Source: Saprolegnia diclina VS20
Taxonomy: Eukaryota > Oomycota > Saprolegniomycetes > Saprolegniales > Saprolegniaceae
Length of the DNA: 64,000 nt
Direction of reading: 5' to 3'
Assembly: GCF_000281045.1 (NCBI RefSeq)
Contig: NW_008246107.1
Location: forward strand, 150,276 to 214,275
The notes under the pieces were generated by a model. It searched no databases, had not been told where the DNA came from, and saw only the letters and a list, made by a program, of their open reading frames with translations. Below are positions 24,071-34,903 of the stretch, in pieces. The first letter of the stretch is position 1. Each line of letters opens with the position of its first letter. Both the position numbers and the translations under genes were made by a program.

Positions 24071-25212
24071 CGTGGCAAATTGCAGAGTGAGCGGTGGCAA
24101 CCACCTTGTTAACAAAAAGAAGAAGGCGAAACGAGCTAGACGGTCGTCTCGGGTGTTGTACAGTGTACAGGAGCGTTAGTACTGGAGGTTTGTATTCGGC
24201 GCCTGCACTTGCATATGCGCGTGCCACGTCATCTCCTGCAAAAAGACGGCCGCTGCCACGACTGTCAGTGCAGGGGACTGCCTCCACAGTCGCGTCGATA
24301 ATTTACTCTGGTTTGGGTAAATATCAGAAACGGAAACACAAATTTTCTTATCCAACGACGTACAGCACTAAGGACGACCATGAAGGGGACGCGACAGCAG
24401 CGTCCCGCGATGGCATCGCCACGGTCTCGATCGTTACGAGGTCAAAGACCAGCGACGACCGGCCGTGATCGGCGCCGACGAGATGCCCGTGCGAGATACG
24501 CCCGGAAGTTGACGTCCGTGAAGTCGACCTGCAGCAGGTAGCTCCCATTCACCTTCCCTCTTCCCAGGGCTTCCTCGTATCGGGACTGCAAGCTCGTCGT
24601 CATGCAAATCCGGCGTGAAAAACGCGTGCAACCGCATCGGCTATTTGGGTAATATCAAGTTGGCAAGTTGAACGCGGTTGGGGTATGCATTTTGAGAGGT
24701 TTCGGAATGTAGGTCAAGTCGCGTTTCCCGCCATTATGGCTTGTGGCTTGGAGCGGGAAAGCCACGAGCCGTGCAAACACCGAGCACATGCATGCTATAT
24801 GGCGCCCCGGGGTACACAAATCTTGCGATTCGAGGCGAGAGGGCGAGCTGTCGCGGCCTGTCACGTGCAGCAGCTGGTGCCAACGATCGACCACTTGAAG
24901 TTGATGCGTTGCCCTACGCATGTCCCTGTGCACTTTAACCTACGCGTCGAACATTGGACGCACCAAGCCTTTTCGTGTACGAGAGCAAAAGCCACGATAC
25001 AAAGTCCTTGCTGCCACCTAGTGCATGTAAGCTTATACACACTGGACTCGCGCTCACACGCAGAGCGATAAACGAGCACGACTTGGCGGCAGCACGTTTA
25101 ACGCGTTTTGCGTTTAACCATGTATGACGTATTAGTTGGACCCGTTTTCTTTGGAATTTCCACCAATGAGCACTCGGGCGCCGCAAGATTCCGATATTTC
25201 CGTTTCAAGGCC
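24071..25212. other. Gap: mostly unassigned, with one SAM-like short ORF listed separately
   Basis: About 1.1 kb of mixed composition. A plus-strand ORF of 128 codons starts with ATG at 24685 but has a cysteine/histidine-rich, domain-free sequence and is not called. The last 100 bases before 25213 should hold the kinase-gene promoter. Confidence 0.3.
24442..24603 (-). CDS. Short ORF with SAM-domain-like sequence, possibly a fragment
   Basis: A 53-residue ORF from ATG at 24601-24603. It reads MTTSLQSRYEEALGRGKVNG then SYLLQVDFTDVNFRAYLARA and ends in an Arg-rich tail. The KVNGSYLLQVDFTDVNFRAYL part resembles the 'xVDGxxLLxLTExDLxxLGV' core of a SAM domain. The preceding helix of a full SAM domain is missing upstream. 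It is best seen as a remnant or a missed exon; a functional short protein is less likely. Confidence 0.3.
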   Translation of the reverse strand: MTTSLQSRYEEALGRGKVNGSYLLQVDFTDVNFRAYLARASRRRRSRPVVAGL

Positions 25213-27175
25213 ATGGCGACGCCGACCGATGGCATCGTGATCGACGTCGAGGCGCCGCCGATGCTGCTGCCGACCGAGGAGCTGCTCTCGCCGACGTCCA
25301 AGCAGAAGTACCGCGCGGGCTCGCTCACGCACCGCGTCGGCCTCGGCTTCGTCAAGAGCGCGACCTTCAAGCACAAGTACTTTCGCCTCCGCGACCATGG
25401 CCTCCTCGGGTACGCTGCGCAGGACGCCCATGTGGCCTCGCTCGAGGTGCTCTTCAGCCTCTTCACGCTGCTCGAAGTGCTGAGCCCGACGACGTTTGTG
25501 CTGCGCCACGTCAACGTGGTCCAAACCGACGACTCGTGGCTCAAGGTCGAAGACCCGGTCGTGCTCAAGGCCGCGTCCGCCGACGAAGCGAGCGCGTGGA
25601 TCACCGACATTGGCGCCAAGCTCGAGCTCCTCAAGCGGCGCGACGACGCGGCCAAGCACCGCAAGGCGTCGCTCATCCCAACGCACAACGCCGAGGACCT
25701 CCTCTTTAGCGCGACGCCCGACCCGCCCTACTACCGGACGTTTCTGCACAAGTACGTCATGATGGGCGAGATTGGCGAAGGCAGCTTCTCGGTCGTGCGC
25801 AAGGGCGTCGACCGCATGACCGCCGAGGTGTGTGCGATCAAGTGCTCCAAGCACACGCCGTCGCTGCTCGAAGAAGTCGCCATCCTCAAGCTCGTACGTT
25901 CTCCAATCATGCAGCGATCTGAGTCGTCTTAGGTGTCCCACCCCAATATTGTCGGGCTGCACGGCGTCTACAAGACAGACGACATGTTCTACATCGTCAT
26001 GGACTACATGGCGGACGGCGACCTCTGCGACCGGCTCATCCAAATGACGCGGTTCCCCGAAGACGACGTGCGCCGCATCATCGCCCAAGTCGCGTCCGCC
26101 ATCCAGCACATTCATGCGCTCAACATCATCCACCGGTACGCCATGCCATGGACAACTTGTCTCTGCCATGCATCGTCGACGTATCTGTCGTTGGGTAGCG
26201 ACATCAAGCCCGAAAACATACTCTTGCACAAGGACTCGGTCAAGCTCGCCGACTTTGGCCTCGCCAAGCGCATTCTGGACCCGACGATGCAGTTTCAGAA
26301 GGGCTGTGGCACGCCCGAGTACGCGGCGCCCGAGCTCCTCTACGGTCGACCCTACGGTATCCATCTATCCTAGTATCCTATCCAGCAAGTATCCAAATCG
26401 CATGTAGGCACGCAGTCGGACCTCTTTAGCCTCGGCGTCGTCACGTATGTGCTTTTGTTTGGCGCGTTCCCGTTCACCGTCGCGTCGGCGGCAGCGCTCC
26501 AGCAGATCCAGCGCTTCTCCGAGGCCGGCGACATGCGCGACATGAGCTGCCTCCACCCGTCGAACCCGCAGTGGCAGTGCGTGTCGCCGGACGCGCAAGA
26601 CGTGATCTTGCGGCTCTTAGCCATCGACCCGGCCGAGCGCATGACGGCCACCGACCTTTTGGCCCATCCCTGGGTACAACCTCGATCTTGGAGGTCGGTT
26701 GAATCGAGTCTGGTAGCTGGCGTCGACGCTGTCCGAGCTGCCGGCCAAGGACGACCAGCGCCGAGACGACTGCGTGCACGTTGGGTTCCGTGAGCTCCTC
26801 TACCGCGGCATGGACGTCCTCAAGCACAACCAGAGCGGGAAGGACAAGGCTCCACACGCCTCGGTCTTGCGCTTTAACGTCGCGACGCAAGTGCTCTCGT
26901 GGACACCGGCGTCGACGCTGCAGCAAAACCCAAAGAAGCACTTTAACGCAAAAGACCACCCGCGCAGCATGCCGCTCAAGGACGTGACGGCGGTCGTTCC
27001 GGGCGGGACGTCGCTCGCACTGGCCCCCAAGGTGGCCAAAGACGCAGCCAAAGACGCAGTGTGTCTCTCGATCCTCACGGAGAAGCGGTCGCTCGACCTC
27101 GAACTCCCGACGACAACGCAACGCGACATGCTGGTCGCTGGTCTGCGCCGCCTTCTGCTCTTGCTGCCGAGGTAG
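25213..27175 (+). CDS. PH-domain Ser/Thr protein kinase (CAMK/AGC-like)
   Basis: Five exons with short introns (25893-25932, one splitting HR|D of the catalytic loop, one after GRPYG, one after HPW). The start is the ATG at 25213 (MATPTDGIVID). The frame is open further upstream but that part looks untranslated. N-terminal PH domain at about residues 30-150 (AGSLTHRVGLGFVKSATFKHKYFRLRD … ASAWITDIG with the closing Trp). Kinase domain from about residue 180: P-loop GEGSFSVVRKG, CAIKCSK with the ATP-binding Lys, HRDIKPENIL, DFGLAKR, GTPEYAAPE. All catalytic residues are present. A C-terminal region (HVGFRELLYRGMDVLKHNQ … LELPTTTQRDMLVAGLRRLL) looks like a second PH-like fold. It is a probable membrane-recruited signalling kinase of a type expanded in oomycetes. 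Substrate unknown. Confidence 0.9.
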
Positions 27176-27308
27176 TCGAAGTTGTTAGCAAGCTTACTAC
27201 ACCACATACTCTTCCTTCGTTGTCGTCTTGGGGTCGGTAAATAGCTGGAGACCCTCCCGCGCCAGCTGCGCCGACGAATCATGGACGCTAACCCACCCAA
27301 CTCAGAAA

Positions 27309-29378
27309 CTAAGAATTTTGAGGTTCGTACCGGCGGTGCTGAAAGGTGCTGAGCGAGAGCAGAACTTGGTGCATGTAGTCCCGGTGCTCGGTGACGACGT
27401 CCGTGTCAAACATGGTGGGTGTCAACTGCGGGTCGCACGCCGCAGCCACGTGTCGGAGGAAGATACCGTCCGGAAACTGCTGCAGCACTTGGAGCGCGTA
27501 GAGCAAGAGGTACACTCCGCAGTCACAGCTATTGCTCTGCCGTGGCACCTACGGTCGAGAGAGAGGTGAGATACCACAAGTCATACGCTGCAAGTACCTC
27601 GGGCTCGACAAAAACTGCATCCGACGCATCGAAAACCGTGTTCAGGTCGTTTGGGAAGCGCGATGCGTACTCGCTCTCGAGGAACCTAATGACTTGGAAG
27701 GAGCTCCTTGGGTACAACGTCGGTACCGGCGAAGGTTGGCGGTGATCTTGGTCTTGTTGTGGCACTGAAGCGAGTCAAAGTAGAGAATGCAGGGCACGTT
27801 GCTGGGCTGAGACGACACGGGATCCACGCTGGCGGGCGCGGTCTCGGGGTCTTGGCTCTCGGCGACAATCGCATCGTCGTCGTCATCGTCGTCAACGTCC
27901 AAAACAACCTACACCGCGGTATACCTACTTTGTTATACACTCGATAGCTTACGGGCTGTGGCTTTGTCTTGATGAGACCGGACGGGTGGCAGATCACGGC
28001 CAGGCTCCAGTGGCAGCTACGCAGTCCCATGAGACGACGCTAGATGTAGGCCAAGGCGAGACTTGTCGTTGATGGGCACAAATAAGAACCGCTTCTCAAA
28101 GATGGGCGTCGCGCGCGTCCAGCGGTTGACCTTGGCAAAAGTCCCGTCTTCGGCCTTGGCGACTTCCGAGTAAAAGTGCGTCGAGAAGAAGTGCGTCGTC
28201 GCTTTCGCCGGCTTGTTGAGTTGCGCATGGCAAAACCTATTGGCCCCTGAGGTCTCGAGACAGTATCAAGTTGATACTTGAAGAAAAAGTCGATCAGGTT
28301 GTCGTTGAGAAACTCGCCGGGCTGGAGGCGGTCAATGTCGCCTTCCGTGAGCACAATGCGTGACTTGCTGTGCGACTGGAGCGGGTAGCACACGACGACC
28401 CGGTCCTTCGCCTCCTGCGACTTGCCCTCGTCGCGCTTCTTGAGCTCCGACCGCGTCCGCGACCCGACCCCGCGGGCTGCCGGCAACTCGGGCTCGTGGA
28501 TCTCGATCGTCTCGTTGCGTGCAAAGGTCGTCAAAGTACCCTCGTGCATAAAGTCCAGCGTCGCCGCCGACCGAGTCGACCGCTCCGTCGGTGCAGGATC
28601 AAACACTAGCGCAAGACGATGACCCAGCATGATCGATACGCGAGAGCGTACATGACTTGCGCTTGCCGTTGCGCGTCGCGGGACCCTTGCGGGTGAGATG
28701 GCTGAGGTAGCTGGGCACGTCCTCGGCGCTACAACATCCTGAGCGCATGTGGGCCAGAAGACAACATGGAACGTACGCGATCGGATGGGGTTGCCGGCCG
28801 AGGTGCCGCTCGAGAGACCCACGCACGAGGAGGTACCCGAGCTCGTCTGCAAATCTGAGTACGATATGGTTGTCGTCGTTGCCAATGCAGAGGCGGGACG
28901 TGGCGGGCAGGTCCAGCACGACGAGAAGCTTCGCATCGAGAACCCTAGCGCGCGACTTCATCATGGTGGAGCAAGGCGAGACGTACCGAATCGCCCGCAT
29001 GTCGCCAAATGGCACGTACTCCGTCTTGAGGTCGGCGGGCGTCTTGGGCATCGCTAGCCGTGACTGGCTTCGGACGACCGCTTGGACACCGAGCTCGTGC
29101 CGGTCTTCATGCAGCACGATCGTGCACTCGCCCCACGCCCGACCACAGATGGCCACGTCGTCGCAACGCGTCTCGTCCACGTCCGGCTTGACCGCCCGCG
29201 GTGTCCTGAAGCGCGTCGGGCGGCTTGGCGGCGCCCGGCGCTCGAGCACGCTCGGCAGCTCAAAGTCGGAGCCCTCGCCCACGTCGCTCGTCTCGTCCGA
29301 GGTGCGAACCGTCGCCGCGAGGTCGGCAAAGGCTCCCGCAGCCGCGGCCTTGACCTGCTTCCGGCTCGGCCGGTTCAT
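27309..29378 (-). CDS. ULP/SENP-type SUMO protease (C48 cysteine peptidase)
   Basis: A multi-exon minus gene, ATG at 29376-29378. The N-terminal half is basic and Ser/Arg-rich, followed by a region that may be PH-like (about 28.75-29.05 kb). The peptidase begins with LTEGDIDRLQPGEFLNDNL (IDFFFKYQ), the hallmark substrate-binding entry of ULP proteases. The catalytic triad is all visible: His in CHWSLAV (about 28,005), Asp in ILYFDSL (about 27,775) and Cys in QSNSCDCGVYLLL (codon 27519-27521). An acidic run (DDDDDDD) lies between the His and Asp exons, as in ULP2/SENP6-7 types, which have insertions there. The predicted role is cutting SUMO or SUMO chains from proteins, probably in the nucleus. 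The exon joins are inferred from frame. Confidence 0.85.
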
Positions 29379-29626
29379 CCTCGCCCACGAAACCTGGCAA
29401 TGATCCGATGTTCATTGGTCAATATCCAAGACATTTCTGCCCCACGATTGGGCGACCGGCCAACCGATATTCGCAAGATTATGAGCAATATTTGATATTG
29501 CCAGTACATATGGGCTTTTATAGCGCGCTGTGCAGATCCAATATCAATATGGCGCCCAAAAGCCATCCGTGCAGCTTGCCGCCAAAGACAAGAAGAATCG
29601 AGACACCGAATGTTAAAGATATAGAG

Positions 29627-30130
29627 TTACGGCGCTGCGGCAGGCTCGGCCGCGGGCTCGGCGGCGGGCTCAGCGGCCTTAAAGGCGGCCTCGTACTGGT
29701 GCTGCAGCTGGCTCTTGCCTTCCTCAAGTGCCTGCTGCACCTGGCGCTTGGCCGCCTCAGCCTTCTCGTACAGGTCCTGGGTCGCAGCCGTGTAGTGCTC
29801 GCAGACCGCGCCGCTGGCGTCCGTCCACTTTTGCTGCGCCTGCGCCGTGAGCTCGTTGAGCATGCGCGTGATCTCCTTCGTGGCTTCATCCGCGCGCTCC
29901 TGGAGCACTTGCGTCTTCTCGTTGAGCGACGCTTGGAGGCTGGCCTTGGTCTCGGTCACGTTGGACGCGACGCTCGCGGTCGTGTCGTGCACCTTGGTCA
30001 CGTACGAGGTCGTCGTCTCGGTCACGCTCGCGTGCAAGTCGGTCAGCGTGGCCGTGAGGGCGGCCGAGATGTGGGCGGCCGAGAGCTGGAACGCTTCTAG
30101 GAGAGTCTCGTGTTGTTCCGGCGCTGACAT
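29627..30130 (-). CDS. Amphipathic helical protein, paralogue of the 33.1-kb gene
   Basis: A single-exon ORF of 167 residues. The ATG at 30128-30130 is preferred because it opens the helical region (MSAPEQHETLLEAFQLSAAH). The protein is almost entirely helix-forming and rich in Ala, Thr, Glu, Lys and Gln (TETTTSYVTKVHDTTASVAS, QVQQALEEGKSQLQHQYEA). It ends in a short AAEPAAEPAAEPAAAP repeat. There is no signal peptide or membrane segment. It resembles perilipin/apolipophorin-like or LEA-like helical proteins; residues about 85-155 align well with the product of 33110-33532 (ERADEATKEIT … LQHQYEAAF against EARADEAAQSLT … LQLHYNAAM). Possible roles are membrane or lipid-droplet coating, or protein stabilisation. 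This is inference. Confidence 0.8.
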   Translation of the reverse strand: MSAPEQHETLLEAFQLSAAHISAALTATLTDLHASVTETTTSYVTKVHDTTASVASNVTETKASLQASLNEKTQVLQERADEATKEITRMLNELTAQAQQKWTDASGAVCEHYTAATQDLYEKAEAAKRQVQQALEEGKSQLQHQYEAAFKAAEPAAEPAAEPAAAP

Positions 30131-30549
30131 GTTGGGTTTTGTATCAAAATGGGAAGTGACTAGCATCAGGCAGGTGAGTGGGTGCATAGCACCGACACAC
30201 GGCCGCTCCACGTCATTTTATCCGGACACCGCAGTTGCTCCAAAAACGACGCGCCGACGTCGCCAGTGAGGATGAGAACGTTGACGCCAACATCGTCGCA
30301 CCAAGAGCCAAAGCAATCAGGAGGTAGGAGGCGGTGAAGTTGAGTCCTTGCGCTCGGTTCCTCCACCATGATCGACCGTGTTAGCTGCGTGAAGCGTTGT
30401 TGAAGTACAACGGCAAAGTCACCCATCACAAGGCGGACGCAAAAGCAAGCGCAATGCTCAATGCAGTGGATTCACGTTGGCCTTAAATGAAGCCGCAAGA
30501 GGCCGTATGGCTACTTCCTACTGTTGGCGCCAACGCCACCATGGGCCAC
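30131..30549. other. Gap between two helical-protein genes, nothing recognised
   Basis: About 420 bases, with a short ORF on the minus strand near 30.17-30.43 kb but no family features. It should hold the promoter of the 29.6-kb gene and the 3' end of the LEA-like gene. Confidence 0.3.
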
Positions 30550-31335
30550 CTACGGCGCGTCGTCGCTCGCCGCGTCCTGTGCCTTGGACTTGGCCTTGCC
30601 CGCAGCACTCGACGCCTTGTCCTTGGCGCTCTCGGCCGCGTCGCCCGCCTTGTCCTGGAGATCGCGTGTCTTGTCCTTGGCCTCGCCCGCGGCACTCGAC
30701 GCCTTGTCCTTGGCCTCATCCTTGACCTTGCAGGCCTTTTCCTGGAGCTCGTGGGTCTTATCCTTGGCCTCGTCCTTGGCCTCGCCCGCCTTGCCGACCA
30801 GCTTGTCCTTAGCGTCATAGGCCTTGGACTGCATCTCACTCGCCTTGTCCGAGACCTTGTCCTTGGCGTCATAGGCCTTGGACTGCATCTCACTCGCCTT
30901 GTCCGAGACCATGTCCTTCGCGTCATACGCCTTGTCCGCCGCCTGGCTCTTGAGCTCGCGGGCCTTGTCCGCCGCATCTCCCGCCGCGTCTTCCGTCGAG
31001 GCCTTGGCGCCGTAGACCGAATCGACCACCTTGTCCTTGGCGCTGTAAACCGTGTCGACCACCTTGTCTTTGGCGCCGTAGGCCGAATCGACCACCTTGT
31101 CCTTGGCGCTGTACGCCGAATCGACCACCTTGGTCTTGGCGTCGTGGAAGGTCGACTGCACCGAGTCCTCAGCGCTGTGCACCTTGTCCATGACCGTGGT
31201 CTTGGCGCCGTGGAAGGTCGACTGCACCGAGTCTTCGGCGCTGTGCACCGTGTCCATCACCTTGGTGCGCGCCGATTCAAACATCGAGTGTGCGTCGTCC
31301 GACGGCGTCGTCTTGGTCTTGGTCGTGTCCGACAT
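30550..31335 (-). CDS. LEA-3-like repeat protein
   Basis: A single-exon ORF of 261 residues starting at the ATG at 31333-31335 (MSDTTKTKTTPSDDAHSMFE). The body is made of 11-residue-type repeats rich in Ala, Lys, Asp, Ser and Thr, such as AKDKVVDSAYGAKDKVVDTVY and SDKASEMQSKAYDAKDKV. No Trp or Cys-based fold is seen apart from one Cys. This is the look of group-3 late-embryogenesis-abundant proteins, which are unfolded in water and become helical on drying or near membranes. The repeats are also seen at the DNA level: a 54-bp unit three times from 30812 and a 66-bp unit twice from 31144. It sits between two related helical-protein genes. A role in stress or desiccation tolerance is inferred. 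Confidence 0.85.
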   Translation of the reverse strand: MSDTTKTKTTPSDDAHSMFESARTKVMDTVHSAEDSVQSTFHGAKTTVMDKVHSAEDSVQSTFHDAKTKVVDSAYSAKDKVVDSAYGAKDKVVDTVYSAKDKVVDSVYGAKASTEDAAGDAADKARELKSQAADKAYDAKDMVSDKASEMQSKAYDAKDKVSDKASEMQSKAYDAKDKLVGKAGEAKDEAKDKTHELQEKACKVKDEAKDKASSAAGEAKDKTRDLQDKAGDAAESAKDKASSAAGKAKSKAQDAASDDAP

Positions 31336-33109
31336 GGCAGGCAAAAGCAAAAGTGAGTACTTTTGTCGTCCTCGACACGCCAAAGGTCCCTGTCGCGCGG
31401 CCCCAACGGTCGCGAGAAACAACCAAGCTGGGAAGCGGACGTGAACAAGATCGAACCACGGCAACGGACTAACGGCCGCATGTCGAGGGGCTGCGTCACG
31501 GGACAGGGCTCCACGACGCAGCCCACGAACGTTCTCGGCGCGCCCAGGTGTTTCCAGTTGACTGAAGCCGTGGCGATCTTGCCTCGAGCTTTTGCAACGA
31601 GGCAGAGAACGCATTCAAGTACACAAGTCGTTCACGGTAACATGGGTATCGAACGAGTCGTTGGTCACATTGGCTGGCACGGCCGCCTTTCCCCACCTCG
31701 ACCTTGGCGTTTTGGTGCATCCACTATGGCAAGAAGCTTCCATCTACGCCGCCCGACGTGGCTTAGAGCACTGTACGTTTGCGTCGCGGATGCTGAACGC
31801 TGAACGCTGTCGCGGCTGTCGCTTGGACGGGCATTTAGAGGCGGGTGTCTGCGACTGACACTTAAGATGGACAATATACGTCGCAGCCTTGGAGGTTGAC
31901 GAACCCGGCGTTGAGGGCGGCGACCATGGCTTGTGGTAGACTGGGACTAGTACAGTTATTGATTTGGCTCTGGGTTGGGATAGTACCTTGGACGAGCAAC
32001 GAGGTATGAGGGTATGACAGTGTACAGGCTTGTATGTGGCGAGAGTCCAGCTACTTTGCGGTGCCACATCGATGGGCCAAATCGCAAACCATGGCTTGTG
32101 GATGTCGTCCCAAACCAGATCCAAACTGTACGGGTAGCCTGGCAGTGCCACGTCATCCGGATAAGCTTGAAACGCCGAAAGGTGATCTTGCCTGCTGACA
32201 GCGAGCAGCCCTACCTCTCGACATCCTCTCCAACTAACAACTCGTTTCGCATCGTACACAGCGTTTAATGAAAGCAATGCACACAGGATGCCTGCATGAT
32301 CCAGACTACTGTTCACTAGTATCCGTAGGAATCTCCAATTCTCCATGCTAAAGCGACAAAAGGCAGTGTCTTCAGCGCCCTGCGATTGCAATTAGTTAAA
32401 TACATCGATTTTACGCTCATACTAGTACGCTTTTCCGCGTACAAAGGCCGTCGAGGCCTTCAGTCCTTTCTTGTTGTGCCGGGTTCCGCACCACCATCAG
32501 GTCGGTGTAGCTTTGGCGCTACGTCGGGTTGGGAGACCGCTGCATTGGCCCACGGGCTCTGCCATCCTTACCGGACGGCTGTCGCTCGTCTTGTGTACTA
32601 GTAGTACACCTTGAAAGAAGCATGAACATCCATCGCATGCCCACTCCGTTTTCCATACAAGACAACCCCTTGGCACTTGTTGCGTTGCCCATGTATCGAC
32701 GAATGAGATAAGAGAGAGTCGATTCGAACGGCTCGGCGCAAGCAAACCGTCATGGCGTCTCGTGTCCAAGTCACTGGTCGTGTCCATGACACAGTCCTCA
32801 ACGCGTCTGCCGGTTGGAATGGCAAGACTGGCAACTCAGTGTCGCAACGGTGCCTTTTGAGGCGCCCAACGACGGCGTTTGCCTCGTGTGACTGGTGCCT
32901 GCAAGCGCCGCCAACCCATCATCAGCTATTCAACATCACAGGAACGCGTCGACGACGACCTTTGTCAAGCCCAATGACGACGGAAGACGCGTCATAGAAT
33001 GACGTGGCGGCGCCACACGCCGCCTTTCTCCACCCAGAAAGAAAAACGCCATTTCGAGCGTGCGCCTGTCTACCGACACACGATTTTCGAGCCAGACCCA
33101 CGAAGAACG
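31336..33109. other. Gap of 1.8 kb with one uncertain minus-strand ORF
   Basis: The stretch is AT-richer than the genes around it. A minus-strand ORF of about 200 codons (31744-32346, ATG at 32344-32346) has an ordinary composition (PGYPYSLDLVWDDIHKPWFA) and could be an old gene, but shows no known domain. The last 100 bases carry the 5' flank of the 33.1-kb gene. Nothing else was recognised. Confidence 0.3.
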
Positions 33110-33532
33110 ATGGTGCTGCCAACGTCCGTCGCCGACGCGGTCGCGCGGCTCTCGGCGGCCCTCTCCAGCACGCTCTTGGAGCTGCAGACGCACGTGCGCG
33201 ACTTGACGGCGACATTGTACGCGGCCGAGGCGCCGCTGGACCCAACGACGTTGGAGGAAAAGTCGACGGAGCTCGAAGCCCGGGCCGACGAGGCGGCGCA
33301 GAGCCTCACGAGCCAACTTGAATCTTTCTTCTCGACGTGGTCGGCGACGTGGACGGAATTGACGAGCCCCGTGGCCGAGCGTTATGGCGCGACCGCCCGC
33401 GACGTCCTGGAGAAGATCGAAGGGACCAAAGTCATGCTCGAGCAAACGCTGGGCGAAGGCAAGCTCCAGCTCCAGCTGCACTACAACGCAGCGATGCGGT
33501 CCCGGCCCGCGTCCACCACCATGGTGCACTAA
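33110..33532 (+). CDS. Helical protein, inverted paralogue of the 29.6-kb gene
   Basis: A single-exon ORF of 140 residues from ATG at 33110 (MVLPTSVADAVARLSAALSS). The frame is open upstream, but this ATG starts the helical part. The composition is Ala/Leu/Thr/Glu with heptad-like spacing. The segment EARADEAAQSLT … VAERYGATARDVLEKIEGTK … EGKLQLQLHYNAAM follows, with a few gaps, the homologous run of the protein at 29627-30130. It lies on the opposite strand, with the LEA-like gene between them. It lacks the Pro-rich tail of its paralogue and ends SRPASTTMVH. Likely the same unknown role (membrane- or stress-related helix bundle). Confidence 0.75.
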   Translation: MVLPTSVADAVARLSAALSSTLLELQTHVRDLTATLYAAEAPLDPTTLEEKSTELEARADEAAQSLTSQLESFFSTWSATWTELTSPVAERYGATARDVLEKIEGTKVMLEQTLGEGKLQLQLHYNAAMRSRPASTTMVH

Positions 33533-34903
33533 CCACCAACGGACCAGCACGCGTTTCGATCGAAGCGACGACGTGCTTCGTCAAAGCACTTCTTGGCCCA
33601 TACCCTTGGGCCACCGTAATCTATATACCTGAATGTACATATATCTATATACCTGAATGTACATATACGTTGACCTGATCGCTGGTTCGACGACAAGCTT
33701 TTCTTCATTGACTAACTTCGTCGAAGATGTCTCCTCTACCTCCTAATGAACTCGGAACCGAACCATGCAGAGGCTTTCTCTTCTCGAGCAATCTCAACGA
33801 CAAGTACAGTTGTCATCCACAGCAGCTACGAAGCCAACGGGTGTCAGCACATCCCCGTCGGCGGCGTCGGCCTTCGAAGCTCGCCATCCAACAGCTCCGT
33901 TTCCTCGCCTGCCCTGGATGTTTGTATTGGCGAGGTGTGGAAGGCAGTGGGCACTCTCCACCAAGGGTCAATGGACCTTGCTTCTGCAGTCGAACTAGCA
34001 GCCATCGGAATCCTGTCACGAGAGATAGCTTGCCCGCAAAGAAAGTGGCTCTGCACAAAAAAACATCACATTTCTGCGATTGTTCCGAGTCGCACCGCCA
34101 GAGGCGGCAAAGACGCGACATCCCTGGTCGGTTTTTGCGTGTCCTCCGCAGGCCATTGAAGCCGCTGGTTCATTTCTGGGATCGTCCAGCTGGCTGGCTG
34201 CTTCACGGCGATACACACCCCACTTGTGGCGTAGAGGCTCGCCGCTGAAATCTCAAATTGCCGTTTGGCGCACCAACGTGATGCGTGCTCGTTGCTGCAT
34301 ATGGTCCAGAGTGTGATATGGCGAAGCGTCTGCTGCAGATGGCATCGTTCAATGCAAAATGAATGGTGTGCGTCTGCTGCCGACCTCCCGAGATGGCCTA
34401 ATGTTCGCGCAAAGGCGGCCCCCAAACCATCGAAAATCGAAGCTTTGCGCCCGGCCGTCGCTCGCTCCGCGATGCGTACGAGACGTGACGACTCTACGCG
34501 CGCGGCCTCGGCGACACGGCTGCTGTGCCCATCTCTTGCAGCGTTGCCCGTGCTCAGACGCATTACACCAGCCGCCCTTCCACTCTGGTTGCCTTCGACG
34601 TTCGTTTTTCAACCAATGAAATCGCGTTTTAAACAATAAACGAAGTTCGAAGACATCGAATGACACGCGAAACATGACAGCGGACCAATCAACGACGGCG
34701 ACGGGTCGGCGAAGGGTCACAGCTGGCGCCAAGTACGGTAGGAGCGCAACAGCGCGCCACCCGACGCCTGTGGTTTCTGCAACGACTTCGAACGAACGGC
34801 TTTTCCTCATTCCACGTCCGTCGCCCTCGGCAAAGAGTTGACCGGTACGCTGCTTCCTCTCCCAACGCAAAGGAAACTCATGTGCCCGTAGACGTATTCC
34901 ACC
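33533..34903. other. Gap of 1.4 kb with a short tandem repeat and two uncertain ORFs
   Basis: Near 33,625-33,668 the sequence ATATACCTGAATGTACAT occurs twice in tandem. A plus ORF (33746-34159, ATG, 137 codons) and a minus ORF (34066-34563, ATG, 165 codons) overlap; both have plausible compositions but no domain, and at most one can be real. The last 250 bases are the 5' flank of the first phosphate transporter gene. Confidence 0.3.

Noticed and set aside
25132-26364. 410-codon minus-strand frame opposite the PH-kinase
   Set aside because: Shadow of the kinase gene; Arg/Val/His-rich and domain-free.
33625-33668. Twice-repeated ATATACCTGAATGTACAT sequence as a possible transposon end
   Set aside because: Only a short direct tandem repeat; no inverted partner, target duplication or transposase frame nearby.
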